From positions 772,455 through 836,454 of the forward strand of contig SFVX01000001.1 of the NCBI GenBank assembly GCA_004561445.1: a DNA stretch of 64,000 nucleotides, in the 5' to 3' direction. The notes below the pieces were generated by a model. It saw nothing but the letters and a program-made list of their open reading frames with translations, was not told the origin of the DNA and searched no databases. Of the stretch, positions 49,565 to 57,987 are shown piece after piece. The position numbers and the translations under genes were made by a program. Each line of letters starts with the position of its first letter. Position 1 is the first letter of the stretch. The stretch is from a bacterium (GTDB lineage Bacteria > Patescibacteriota > Saccharimonadia > Saccharimonadales > Saccharimonadaceae).

Positions 49565-50854
49565 ATGAAAAAAAGCAAATCTTTCAAAAATATAACAGAT
49601 GACGGTGTGACGACCCATCACGGAGACGGGACGAAGACCACCAGTTACAAAAACTTCACAGATGATGGCGTAACTCATTATCATAGCGATGGGTCCAAAA
49701 GTGTGACTTACAAGAATTTGTTGGATGGTAGCTATACAACATACCATTATGATGGTTATTCTGCTTCCTTTGGTATGTTTGACGACGCCATTACCATTGC
49801 AGTTATTGGAACGGTAATTGCTCTACCATTTCTTGTTATGTTAGCTATGCCCCAGCTTTTTGCTTTTTCATTGGCTAGTATAATAGCAGGGATACTCATT
49901 ACGTTTGTCACAAAAGATATAAATCTGGATTTTCTCACACCGCTGGCATTGCCTTTCTTTGTATATGGACTTTTCAGTTGCACGGCAGGTTTATTCAATA
50001 CCGGTAATCTTATGTTAACGGTTTTCATGCTTCTGCTGAGTATAGTAGTTTTGGCTGTTGGGGGATTCGGCCTTTATGTATGGGCATGTGAGGCTCAGAT
50101 TTTTGGAAAACCATGGTTGCCGATACTTCTGGCCATTACATTCTGTGTGCCGGGTTGGTTTGTTGCAGCAGGAGGTTTTTTTAAATTTGATTTTAGGGAT
50201 TCCCTACGAGACTGGTTGTTAAAAGCCGTGTGGGTAATCACCATCGTGTGGATGATTGCTGCTCTGATCCGGTGGTGTGGCACTTTGCGCAAAACGCAAG
50301 GATGGTGGATTCCTCTCATCATAGAGCCTGCACTCTATCTGATCGGAGTTCTCCCGCTTCTATTCCTTCACTCGCTGATTAGCAAAGTAGCATACGGCCA
50401 CGGCTTCATTTTATTATCCATCCTGATTCCGGCGGTTTATGCAACCCTTACAGCGCTTGCCCATTTCATCTGCCGTAAATACCGTCTGCGAAATGGCTTT
50501 GCGGTTGGAATTCTTTTCCCATTATGTTTAAGCGGGTTGTTCCATATGTTGACAAAAGTTTCGGTAAACATGCCTGGAGGCGTAATCTCCGATATCCTGA
50601 TAAAAATAGGCTCATCTCCTTTATGTCAGTCTATAAGCTGCTTTGCGAATGATTTTATTCGGATAAATGATTACTGGATAGAAAGGATCTGGCGAAAGGT
50701 TGTATCCGGTTATATAAATTTTATCAATGCGCCAGTATCTCCATCACATGCGTCTGTGATGGATTATATCAGTTTTGCTATTGGCTTTGCTATTGTATTA
50801 GGATGCATGGCGTTTACTTACCATTGGAGTAAAAAAAAGAGAAATAAGGTTTAA
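49565..50854 (+). CDS. Multi-pass membrane protein with N-terminal TDDG repeats
   Basis: The start at 49565 is behind AAGGGG. Residues ~4-60 hold three copies of a ~19-residue repeat of the form KNxTDDGVTxxHxDGxK, the last one with DGSYTTYHYDG. Such DG-rich hairpin repeats resemble MORN or calcium-binding turns. About ten hydrophobic helices follow (IAVIGTVIALPFLVMLAM, FSLASIIAGILITFV and others). The 429-aa product may couple an outside signal to transport or folding, but no family is recognised. The upstream regulated promoter puts it in the two-component regulon. Confidence 0.65.
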   Translation: MKKSKSFKNITDDGVTTHHGDGTKTTSYKNFTDDGVTHYHSDGSKSVTYKNLLDGSYTTYHYDGYSASFGMFDDAITIAVIGTVIALPFLVMLAMPQLFAFSLASIIAGILITFVTKDINLDFLTPLALPFFVYGLFSCTAGLFNTGNLMLTVFMLLLSIVVLAVGGFGLYVWACEAQIFGKPWLPILLAITFCVPGWFVAAGGFFKFDFRDSLRDWLLKAVWVITIVWMIAALIRWCGTLRKTQGWWIPLIIEPALYLIGVLPLLFLHSLISKVAYGHGFILLSILIPAVYATLTALAHFICRKYRLRNGFAVGILFPLCLSGLFHMLTKVSVNMPGGVISDILIKIGSSPLCQSISCFANDFIRINDYWIERIWRKVVSGYINFINAPVSPSHASVMDYISFAIGFAIVLGCMAFTYHWSKKKRNKV

Positions 50855-50952
50855 TTTGTAAGCAAAATTGGTTGCTTTTCTGCCTTTTCATGCAATCTCG
50901 GTGCGGCACATTTGGAGACTTCTTCAGAATCAAAAAAAGGAGGGATGATATC

Positions 50953-51678
50953 ATGAAGAAGAAAAGAATTTTAGGGATAGTGACAGCAATGCTCATGGTT
51001 ATCGCCCTGGCTCTCACGGGCTGTGGGCAGCAAGACGAGCAGAACGCGGAAGCAACCGGCTCCGGAGACGGAAATGGAAGTAGCGTGAGCGAACCTAGCT
51101 ATGAACCTGAGAAGGCGGGCGAGAATGCTGAGGATGTTGGCGACAACGAGTCTTCTGGTGAGATTAACAACGAGAAGCCTGCGCAGGATGCGGATGGAAA
51201 TTATATCTATCTAATTACCGTCGACGGCGTACAGACAGAAATAAAGACCTGTGTGAATGTGAGGGACTATATCACGAGCGATACGCCGTATGACCACGTA
51301 GATTACAAGCAAATGTTAGCTGATCTTGGTTGGGAAGCTATGCCAGCTGGTTATGGTGCTGCTAAATTTACGCGTAATGACGGTAGTTATACGCTTATTG
51401 GCGGAACACGAACTGGTGATGAATATGACTTATCTAGTGGCGAGTCTAGACTGTACGAGCAAGGCGTAACTTGCTATGAGTCAAATAATGAGAGCGTAAA
51501 GTTTTCCAGCCTTACAGTCTCTGCGCGTTCGGTTTCTAGTGATCCGTATCTAATAGGTAAGAGCGATACGTATGTTTCTTTTGAGCAAATTGTCGCTTAT
51601 GCATATCTTCTCGATTACTATCGAAATAATGTCAATCCTGCATTCGAGACGGGAATTGGTACCGTATGCGTTCCTTAA
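50953..51678 (+). CDS. Lipoprotein, ~241 aa (first of a pair)
   Basis: The start at 50953 follows AAAGGAGGG. The signal peptide ends ALALTGCGQ, a clear lipobox. A Gly/Ser/Asn/Glu-rich linker of ~50 residues leads to a ~160-residue domain starting DADGNYIYLITVDGVQTEIKTC. This domain is shared with the lipoprotein at 52224, showing duplication. It is 98 bp after the membrane-protein gene and probably on the same transcript. Later codons are more AT-rich than the signal-peptide part. Function unknown. Confidence 0.7.
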   Translation: MKKKRILGIVTAMLMVIALALTGCGQQDEQNAEATGSGDGNGSSVSEPSYEPEKAGENAEDVGDNESSGEINNEKPAQDADGNYIYLITVDGVQTEIKTCVNVRDYITSDTPYDHVDYKQMLADLGWEAMPAGYGAAKFTRNDGSYTLIGGTRTGDEYDLSSGESRLYEQGVTCYESNNESVKFSSLTVSARSVSSDPYLIGKSDTYVSFEQIVAYAYLLDYYRNNVNPAFETGIGTVCVP

Positions 51679-51685
51679 TTCTGGC

Positions 51686-51719
51686 AATATGCCGCACTTG
51701 ATAGTGCGGCATATTTTTT
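51686..51719. terminator. Terminator after lipoprotein 50953-51678
   Basis: AATATGCCGCAC/GTGCGGCATATT hairpin followed by T6. Confidence 0.85.
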
Positions 51720-51720
51720 C

Positions 51721-52089
51721 TTAAATAGCGTAATTTCGTTGACGATAGCTTTTGTCAAATGCGCTTTGAATCGTTGCTATTGTGAAATTATCGCTAACCT
51801 TTTTGTTGCTAATTTTCACATGCTTAGTATTTCTTATAGATAGTTCATTAGTATGTAACGGATTATAGTTCGCCGAATTATAGTTTGCTAGAAATACTAA
51901 ATCTTCAGCGTAGTTTAGTAGCGCAATTACATTTTCTTTTGTTAAGCCGGAGCGGCGAGCGAGTACACCTTCATAAGAATTATCTAATGGGTGTTTCTCA
52001 TAGTATTCTTCTAGATAAGCTGTAACAGAGGATTTCTCGACGAGCCCCATATTCTCGAGGAGACGCTGATACGCAAAAAATCCTAAATT
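51721..52089 (-). pseudogene. Fragment of an unknown gene (C-terminal part)
   Basis: A minus-strand frame of host-like AT-rich codon use (FAYQRLLENMGLVEKSS to FDKSYRQRNYAI) runs into the regulated promoter at 52091 with no ribosome-binding site or -10 of its own. The folded-looking sequence begins abruptly at the promoter, as if the front of a gene had been removed by insertion of the promoter-lipoprotein unit. A short protein from the ATG at 52050 is possible. Confidence 0.4.
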
Positions 52090-52090
52090 C

Positions 52091-52134
52091 CTACCCTTTT
52101 GTGTGGGGACAAAGCTTTGCTCTGCAAATATAAT
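52091..52134 (+). promoter_or_regulatory. Regulated promoter for lipoprotein 52224
   Basis: The box CTACCCTTTTGTGTGGGG is at 52091-52108 and TATAAT at 52129-52134, 38-nt spacing. Confidence 0.7.
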
Positions 52135-52223
52135 ATTAGATGAGAATCGATGCCGCATAATGCAGATATGGCGTAAATTCTGAAATTTGAACGTTTACTG
52201 ACTTACATAGGAGGTATAGACAC

Positions 52224-52979
52224 ATGAAGAAAAGTTTATTAGGGATTTTAGCAGTACTCATGGTGTTCGCCCTGGCTCTTACGGGCTGCGAGCAGAAAGG
52301 CGAGCAGAACGCGGGAGCAACCGGTTCTGAAAGCCAAAACGAAGCTATCGATAATGGCAATAGTTCTGCTGATGAGATCGTGGAGACTGAGCCAGAAAAT
52401 GGAGGCGAATCGCCTAACGATAACACGTCTTCAAACAAGTCGCCCACGCAAGATGCTGACGGTAACTATATCTATACGATTACCGTTGACGGCGTTCAGA
52501 CCGAAGTTAAGACTTGCATAAATGTCTGGAATTATATTACGGACGATACGCCGTATAATCGAGTGGATTTGCCTGGAATGGCCGAGAGCCTTGGCTGGCG
52601 TAGCACCGGCAGCACCGGAGTGACAGGTCTCGGGCTCCGTTTTGATCGGGAAGACGGTATCATAGTGGTGCTTGCCGGAACCTATGACAGTGATGATTAT
52701 AACTTACCTACCGGTGAGAGAAGAATGTATGATTTATCCATTGGTAGTGTGATTGATGGGTTACCGGTTATGTTTGATGCCGGCGATGAAGAGCTGAGCT
52801 GTGGAGATCTCGTGTTTAGTAAAAGTGTAATATCGGGAGATCCCTTCCTGGTTGGGGATGAGAATATATACGTCTCCTTTGACCAGATTGTAGTCTTTGC
52901 CTGTTTCGTGGACTTTTACCGGGATACCCAAGTTCCATTGTTTAGAACACCCGACGCATTACTTGTGAATGTTCCTTAA
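52224..52979 (+). CDS. Lipoprotein, 251 aa (second of a pair)
   Basis: Starts behind AGGAGG. The signal peptide ends ALALTGCEQ. A polar linker follows, then the domain DADGNYIYTITVDGVQTEVKTCINVWNYI, shared with the gene at 50953 at high identity at its start and lower later. It ends FRTPDALLVNVP, like the other's VCVP end. The regulated box upstream and the terminator downstream make it a single-gene unit of the regulon. Confidence 0.7.
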   Translation: MKKSLLGILAVLMVFALALTGCEQKGEQNAGATGSESQNEAIDNGNSSADEIVETEPENGGESPNDNTSSNKSPTQDADGNYIYTITVDGVQTEVKTCINVWNYITDDTPYNRVDLPGMAESLGWRSTGSTGVTGLGLRFDREDGIIVVLAGTYDSDDYNLPTGERRMYDLSIGSVIDGLPVMFDAGDEELSCGDLVFSKSVISGDPFLVGDENIYVSFDQIVVFACFVDFYRDTQVPLFRTPDALLVNVP

Positions 52980-52995
52980 GTTTAGCTCATTCAAT

Positions 52996-53028
52996 AAAAA
53001 TGCCGTGCTTTATTGGTACGGCATTTTT
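52996..53028 (+). terminator. Terminator after lipoprotein 52224-52979
   Basis: AAAAATGCCGT/ACGGCATTTTT hairpin with T5. Confidence 0.85.
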
Positions 53029-53070
53029 CAATCGCGCAATTGCGATACTCGTTTATAAAAATCGTTATCC

Positions 53071-53113
53071 CTACCCTTTTGTGTGGGGCAACTCTGACAA
53101 TACATGCTATAAT
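53071..53113 (+). promoter_or_regulatory. Regulated promoter of the sensor/kinase/regulator operon
   Basis: The box CTACCCTTTTGTGTGGGG is at 53071-53088 and TATAAT at 53108-53113, 37-nt spacing. It implies autoregulation. Confidence 0.65.
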
Positions 53114-53182
53114 ATCCTTATCATGTTCTAACTGCACCAATCAGCTAGAATCATCTTTTTGCAAAGGGGGCTATGGCTATCT

Positions 53183-54823
53183 ATGAGTGAGCGTAAGAAA
53201 TCCGTCATTCGGCTTTTTGCAGCGGCAGTGCTGTTGTTTACTGTTTCTGCATACCGGCAGCTTAGCATACGGTATTGGTCGGAAGATTTTCTGCGGCCAT
53301 ATCTTGTCTGGGCGGTCTATATGCTACTCCTCTTTGGCTGGCAACATACCATTACAACAAAAATCATGCAGAAATCCATGCGCGGCCACCTGACTGCACA
53401 AAATATCGTCAGCATCCTGTATTTAACGGTCCGCTTCGTTCAGGATGCTTTCCTCTATGTCAATATTCCATGGATGCGCTTTACCGGATACTTTATCAAT
53501 ATCGCGGCTGTCTTCATACCACTGTTCGGGTTTTACAGCGCATTCTATCTCGGCAAGCCAGAGGATTACCAGATCAGCAAAAAGTGGTATCTGCTCCTAA
53601 TCCCGGCATGTTTTCTGAGCATGCTGGCACTAACCAACGATTTGCATCACTTTTTCTATTACATTGTGCCGGAGGAACCCCAGCCAAATTTGTATTTCCA
53701 TCCATACATCGGCACATATATGATTCACATATGGGCGCTTAGTATCATTGCGTATCAGGTGTATGTGATTTATCAACGTAACGGCACGGCAAAGTCAGAT
53801 CCGTTTTACCGAAAGCTGGTTCCCTTCTACGAGCCGATTTTACTCTTTCTGTTCAGTATTCCTTATGCTGCGACGGCCTACGTGGTGCGGTTTGAGCTTG
53901 TGGAATATTCGGCGGGATTGATTTTCATCATCGTGCTTTGTTGGCAGCTCTATATTTTGACGGGGCTGATTCCCGTCAACACGCAGTACAGTGAAGTATT
54001 CCGGCGTTCTACAGTGGCGATGCAGATTCTTTCACCGACCGGTGAGCGGATTGCAGTATCGGAAAACGCGGCGGATATCACGCCTGCTATGCTGGAAGCT
54101 TTAAAGCAAAATCAGCATTTTTCTGCTACGGAAGATATTACCATGAACCTGCACCAAATCCCGGGCGGGTATATGGTCTGGCAAACCGATCTCTCGCAGA
54201 TCAATCAGGCTTTACGAGAGCTTCAGAGACTGAATGCGGAATTGAAAGAAGAACAAGATCTGCTGGCACAGGAAATTCGCATTCAGTCAAGCGAAGCAAG
54301 CGTTCAGGCGCGCAATCGTATCTACGACAGCTTATCATCGGAGGTTGCCGAACAGCTCGCTTTGATAAAAGAGATTCTATCGAAAGAATCCCTTACAGAG
54401 GATGACTGGAACCGTATCTGTTTGATTGGCACCTATATCAAGCGGTTCTGTAACTTGCGGCTCACTTATCAGGAGCAACAGACGATTCCGATGGGTGATT
54501 TAGCCATCAGCTTGCAGGATATTGCGAAATGTATGAAGAATCTTGGAATCAGGACAAGCTTGGATTTTTGTCCCACATCTAATTTAGAGCCAGAGCTGAT
54601 TCTTCTCATTATGAAAGCTTTGGAAGCGCTTCTTGAGGAGGTAGATTTTCGTCTAGACTCCATGACAATCCAAATCAGCGATACGGTTTGCTTTGAGATT
54701 ACCGGTACAGACCATGAACTTGCTCCTCGTTCTTTAGAATACGGATATCGGTTCCAGACAGAAAAGATTCCGTCAGGTTATCGTTTTTTACTCTCACAGG
54801 AAGGAGAGGTGATGCAGTCATGA
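53183..54823 (+). CDS. Membrane sensor partner of a split histidine kinase
   Basis: The start at 53183 follows AAAGGGGG. The first ~275 residues hold about eight membrane helices, like the N-terminal 7TM sensor domains of histidine kinases. A PAS-like stretch, a coiled coil (RELQRLNAELKEEQDLLAQEI) and a helical domain like a degenerate dimerisation module follow (ARNRIYDSLSSEVAEQLALIK, without the His). The C-terminal ~100 residues look like an ATPase-fold remnant without G-boxes. It cannot be an active kinase alone. The ATGA overlap joins it to the next gene, which has the missing catalytic parts. Confidence 0.7.
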   Translation: MSERKKSVIRLFAAAVLLFTVSAYRQLSIRYWSEDFLRPYLVWAVYMLLLFGWQHTITTKIMQKSMRGHLTAQNIVSILYLTVRFVQDAFLYVNIPWMRFTGYFINIAAVFIPLFGFYSAFYLGKPEDYQISKKWYLLLIPACFLSMLALTNDLHHFFYYIVPEEPQPNLYFHPYIGTYMIHIWALSIIAYQVYVIYQRNGTAKSDPFYRKLVPFYEPILLFLFSIPYAATAYVVRFELVEYSAGLIFIIVLCWQLYILTGLIPVNTQYSEVFRRSTVAMQILSPTGERIAVSENAADITPAMLEALKQNQHFSATEDITMNLHQIPGGYMVWQTDLSQINQALRELQRLNAELKEEQDLLAQEIRIQSSEASVQARNRIYDSLSSEVAEQLALIKEILSKESLTEDDWNRICLIGTYIKRFCNLRLTYQEQQTIPMGDLAISLQDIAKCMKNLGIRTSLDFCPTSNLEPELILLIMKALEALLEEVDFRLDSMTIQISDTVCFEITGTDHELAPRSLEYGYRFQTEKIPSGYRFLLSQEGEVMQS

Positions 54824-55851
54824 AAAAGAATACATCAGCTAAAATGATTAAAAAAGCCATCGACTCTTACCCCGGCGGAATCTGCTTCTCCGCATTGGAT
54901 GGTCGAGTCGTTCTCGTCAATGAGAAGATGAATCAGCTGGTACTGGAACTGACCGGACACACGATTCTGAACGCAAAGGCAGCGTGGCAGGAACTCACAA
55001 ACTTTGCTAATAACGGCAAGGCGGAAAAGCTAACCCAATCCTGGCTGCCGAAAGATACGAACAATGACAATAGAAATCCCCATCAACAGTTGTTCTTCCG
55101 CTTCTCCGACGGCTCGGTCTGGCGTTTTGAGCTGAGATTTCTTGATTCCAATACCGTTCAGATTGAGGCGGCGGAAATTACAGAACTCTACCGGCTCAGC
55201 GAAGAACTGTATGAAAACACCACCCGACTGCAGGAGATGCAAAAGCGACAGAAAGCCTTGCTGGACAGTATCGTGGAAGTTAATTTAAATAAAGAGATTC
55301 TTGCTGCAAAAATGCATATCCATGATGAGCTGGGGCATTGTTTGCTGGCCACCACTAAGGCGATTACCGAAGACAGTCTGGCCGAGAACGCTGACGTACT
55401 GCGGGAAAATTGGAACAGCGCCATTCGTGATTTTTCCAATATTCCCACCGTGTGGACGGTTCCTGATTCCACCCTGCAATCCGAGCTTCTTCAGGTGGCA
55501 GAACTGATTGGCTGTAAGGTTATATTCCTTGGAGAACAGCCCAAAAGCCGCAAGGCATTGCAATTACTATATGCCGCCGTTCGAGAGGCACTCACCAATG
55601 CGGTACGCCATGCGGAGGCTACGGAACTGACAGTAAAGATAAAACAAGACAAGCAACGGTATCATATAGAGATATCCGACAACGGTAGTGTATCTGTTTC
55701 AAGCATTACGGAAGGTAACGGCCTTAGTGCATTACGGCAGCGATTAGAACAAGAAGGGGCCTCCCTAAAGGTACTCTGCGACAACAGTGTTTCCCTGCTT
55801 GTGGATATTCCCTTTGATTTTGACGAAGTCCAGAAAGGAGGACGGAAATGA
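54820..55851 (+). CDS. Soluble sensor histidine kinase
   Basis: A 343-residue protein behind GGAGAGG with an ATGA overlap to the preceding gene. Residues ~15-125 are PAS-like (GGICFSALDGRVVLVNEKMNQL). The dimerisation helix has MHIHDELGHCLLAT near 165, where the first HD supplies the phospho-accepting His. HATPase boxes are REALTNAVRHAEATEL (N box) and IEISDNGS (G1), then GNGLSALRQRL. It has no membrane helix and so depends on the preceding protein for signal input. It should phosphorylate the regulator coded just after it. Confidence 0.8.
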   Translation: MKKNTSAKMIKKAIDSYPGGICFSALDGRVVLVNEKMNQLVLELTGHTILNAKAAWQELTNFANNGKAEKLTQSWLPKDTNNDNRNPHQQLFFRFSDGSVWRFELRFLDSNTVQIEAAEITELYRLSEELYENTTRLQEMQKRQKALLDSIVEVNLNKEILAAKMHIHDELGHCLLATTKAITEDSLAENADVLRENWNSAIRDFSNIPTVWTVPDSTLQSELLQVAELIGCKVIFLGEQPKSRKALQLLYAAVREALTNAVRHAEATELTVKIKQDKQRYHIEISDNGSVSVSSITEGNGLSALRQRLEQEGASLKVLCDNSVSLLVDIPFDFDEVQKGGRK

Positions 55852-56471
55852 TACAAGTTTTAGTAGTAGAAGATTCCAGGATTACCCGGGACGCCATCGA
55901 GAGCCAGATTGCCAAATCAGAAAGATATGTCCTGTACGCCTCCATAGAAAATGCAGCCAATGCAGAAATTGCCTGTCTGCGTGGAAGTGTCGATTTAATC
56001 TTGATGGATGTATGTACGGCTGACGAAGAATCCGGCCTGAAAGCTGCGGCAAAGATCAAGCAGTATAATCCAAAAATCAAGATCATCATCATGACCTCCA
56101 TGCCAGAACATTCCTTTATTCAAAAGGCAAAAGCATGTGGTTGTAATGGCTTTTGGTACAAGGAATATGGCAGCACTGCTTTGATGGAGGTTTGCGACCG
56201 GGTGATGAACGGCGAATTTGTTTATCCCGAGGACACGCCGATGATTCGCATCGGGTACAGCAACAGTGCTGAGTTTACCAGTCGGGAATTTGATATTATC
56301 CGGGAGCTTGCGCAAGGCAGAAAATACGAAGAGATTGCGGCGGATCTGGATATTACGCCAAACACCGTCAAGTACCACATCAAGAATATCTTGCAGAAAA
56401 CCGGCTACCAGAATACTTTGCAGTTGGTGGCCGAGGTAGTGGAAAAGCGCTTGATTTTACCAAAATATTAA
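55848..56471 (+). CDS. NarL/FixJ-type response regulator
   Basis: 207 residues with an ATGA overlap to the kinase gene. Receiver domain: acidic pocket VVEDSR near residue 8, phospho-acceptor Asp54 in ILMDVC, Thr/Ser in IIMTSMP near 84 and Lys in FWYKEYG. DNA-binding domain: LuxR-type HTH FTSREFDIIRELAQGRKYEEIAADL and NTVKYHIKNILQK. It most likely binds the CTACC-N8-TGTGGGG-type box found at six promoters between 47.9 and 53.1 kb, including its own operon. Confidence 0.85.
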   Translation: MIQVLVVEDSRITRDAIESQIAKSERYVLYASIENAANAEIACLRGSVDLILMDVCTADEESGLKAAAKIKQYNPKIKIIIMTSMPEHSFIQKAKACGCNGFWYKEYGSTALMEVCDRVMNGEFVYPEDTPMIRIGYSNSAEFTSREFDIIRELAQGRKYEEIAADLDITPNTVKYHIKNILQKTGYQNTLQLVAEVVEKRLILPKY

Positions 56472-56484
56472 GGAGGATAAGAAC

Positions 56485-57210
56485 ATGGGCAGTTTAACAG
56501 AAAAATACCAGCAGTTAAGAAATGGGACAGAGGAAAAGCAGCGGATTGAGCAGGAGATGCAAAAGCTGGAGGCGTATTATGGCGATATCATTGCCCGGAC
56601 AAAATTTTTAAACAACAAGTTTGAGATAGATTATAGTGATCATGGTATTAGCTTTGAGAGGTATCATAAGTATAAGAATACCTATAACTATTCCTGTACT
56701 TTATTGCCAAAGTTAGACCCGCAAAGGCAGGCTTTGCTTCAGGAGGCGGCAAAGCTGGTTCGCGAGGACAAGTGGACTTCATGGAAGGTGCCCGGCAAAA
56801 ACGATGTGACTATACTTGATCGCCGCTCTTATCATGTAGGCACCGGCAGCATGGATATTTATTACGAGCTTGAACCATACATAAAAACCAAATGGGCGGA
56901 CGGAAGCATTCATGCTTGCGGCCACAAGAAACTTTTTGAAAGGAAATGCAGTATACTTGAAGGTCCGTTGGATGGGTTTCGGAAAATACGGGCGCAAAAT
57001 GATGCCTATCGGGAAATGATGGAATATTCCAGCCTTATCCTTGACGCTGCTGCAGGTGCTTCCAGCTATGTGGAACTAGAGCATAGTTATCGAAGTATAG
57101 TCTTATTTAGAGATGGAGATGTACTTGATCAGGGACAGTATATTGAAAAAATGTCTATAAAAGAGCTTGAGGATTTTTTGGCAGAAGCCCTGGATCGTGT
57201 CAACGCATGA
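56485..57210 (+). CDS. Hypothetical protein, 241 aa
   Basis: Starts behind AAGGAGG, 13 bp after the regulator gene, and so is part of its operon. The N-terminus is a coiled coil (LTEKYQQLRNGTEEKQRIEQEM). The rest is mixed, with YHVGTGSMDIYYELEPYIKTKWADGSIHACGHKKLFERKC holding Cys/His residues. No membrane helix or signal is present. No family is recognised. It may act with the two-component system or be regulated by it. Confidence 0.6.
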   Translation: MGSLTEKYQQLRNGTEEKQRIEQEMQKLEAYYGDIIARTKFLNNKFEIDYSDHGISFERYHKYKNTYNYSCTLLPKLDPQRQALLQEAAKLVREDKWTSWKVPGKNDVTILDRRSYHVGTGSMDIYYELEPYIKTKWADGSIHACGHKKLFERKCSILEGPLDGFRKIRAQNDAYREMMEYSSLILDAAAGASSYVELEHSYRSIVLFRDGDVLDQGQYIEKMSIKELEDFLAEALDRVNA

Positions 57211-57254
57211 TTTCCATGTGGTTTCAACCATGAAAAAGGAAAGGTGGGTTTATT

Positions 57255-57656
57255 ATGATTTGTACTTATGAGGAATATTTGAAGCAGCCAAAAGCGATTA
57301 CATTTGAAAAAATGCAAATGATTCATGCAGAAATGCTCGCCGAGATTGGCGCTGACGTGGAAGCGTTGGAGCTTTATGACGAGTTAATGAAGGTCGCAAC
57401 TCGCTATGCTGCAATCCGGACAAATTGGCCGCTGCTTAGCCGTGAGGAGAAAAACGAGCAGGACTCCGGCAGGACTTCCTGCCACAACTCCGTGATCATA
57501 CATTTTAATATGCTGGCGCGCTACTTAAAACAACGGGATAAAACCGCATCATGGCGTGATGAGCTTGGCTATGAAGAAGATGATCCGTATAACCGCAAAG
57601 CAATCGGAGACTTCGCCTGCTATCTAGCTTTCGTGAATGGAATAAATGCAAGATAA
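57255..57656 (+). CDS. Hypothetical protein, 133 aa
   Basis: The ATG lies after AAAGGAAAGG. The protein is helical (TFEKMQMIHAEMLAEIGADVEALELYDELMKVATRYAAIRTNW) and ends with RDELGYEEDDPYNRKAIGDFACYLAFVNG. It has no signal peptide or known domain. It is the last gene of the regulator operon, followed by a GC-rich hairpin with a T-run. It marks the right end of the Clostridia-like block. Confidence 0.6.
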   Translation: MICTYEEYLKQPKAITFEKMQMIHAEMLAEIGADVEALELYDELMKVATRYAAIRTNWPLLSREEKNEQDSGRTSCHNSVIIHFNMLARYLKQRDKTASWRDELGYEEDDPYNRKAIGDFACYLAFVNGINAR

Positions 57657-57763
57657 TTTTTAGACCGCCGAGTTAGACTCGGCTGTATTTTACTCACGCG
57701 ACCCCCCTCTCGGCCCAATTCTGTCGCAGATCGATTTTTAGGAGTGCCGGTCTAAAAGTATAA
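57657..57763. repeat. Terminator flanked by short inverted repeat at block end
   Basis: GCCGAGT-tag-ACTCGGC followed by TGTATTTT (57667-57690) is a terminator. TTTAGACCG near 57659 and CGGTCTAAA near 57753 are perfect inverted repeats around a ~95-bp GC-rich segment. To the right the DNA turns AT-rich at once, so this is a good candidate for the right boundary of the foreign block. Confidence 0.45.
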
Positions 57764-57987
57764 AAACATCAAACTCTTGCATATTATTGTTTATATACAG
57801 ATTCTGCGAGAATACCGACTAGACCTTCATATTATTTTCAATATCTCCGCAAGTTATCTTAATTATAATACTGATCAAGATTATCGTATAGCTCTTGTGT
57901 GGCTAGCAACATATAAAATAGTCGTATTTATTTTACTCATAAGGATAAATTTGTTAAGATATAGAAGATAATAAGGAGTTATAGTAA
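57764..57987. other. AT-rich leader of the GT2 gene
   Basis: No gene is seen. TTAAGATATAG and AAGGAG near 57955-57980 may form promoter and ribosome-binding site for the glycosyltransferase. Confidence 0.35.

Noticed and set aside
28419..57763. Integration of the large element into tRNA-Leu
   Set aside because: No second copy of the tRNA-Leu 3' end was found near 43.8 or 57.7 kb, and serine recombinases do not usually use tRNA ends.
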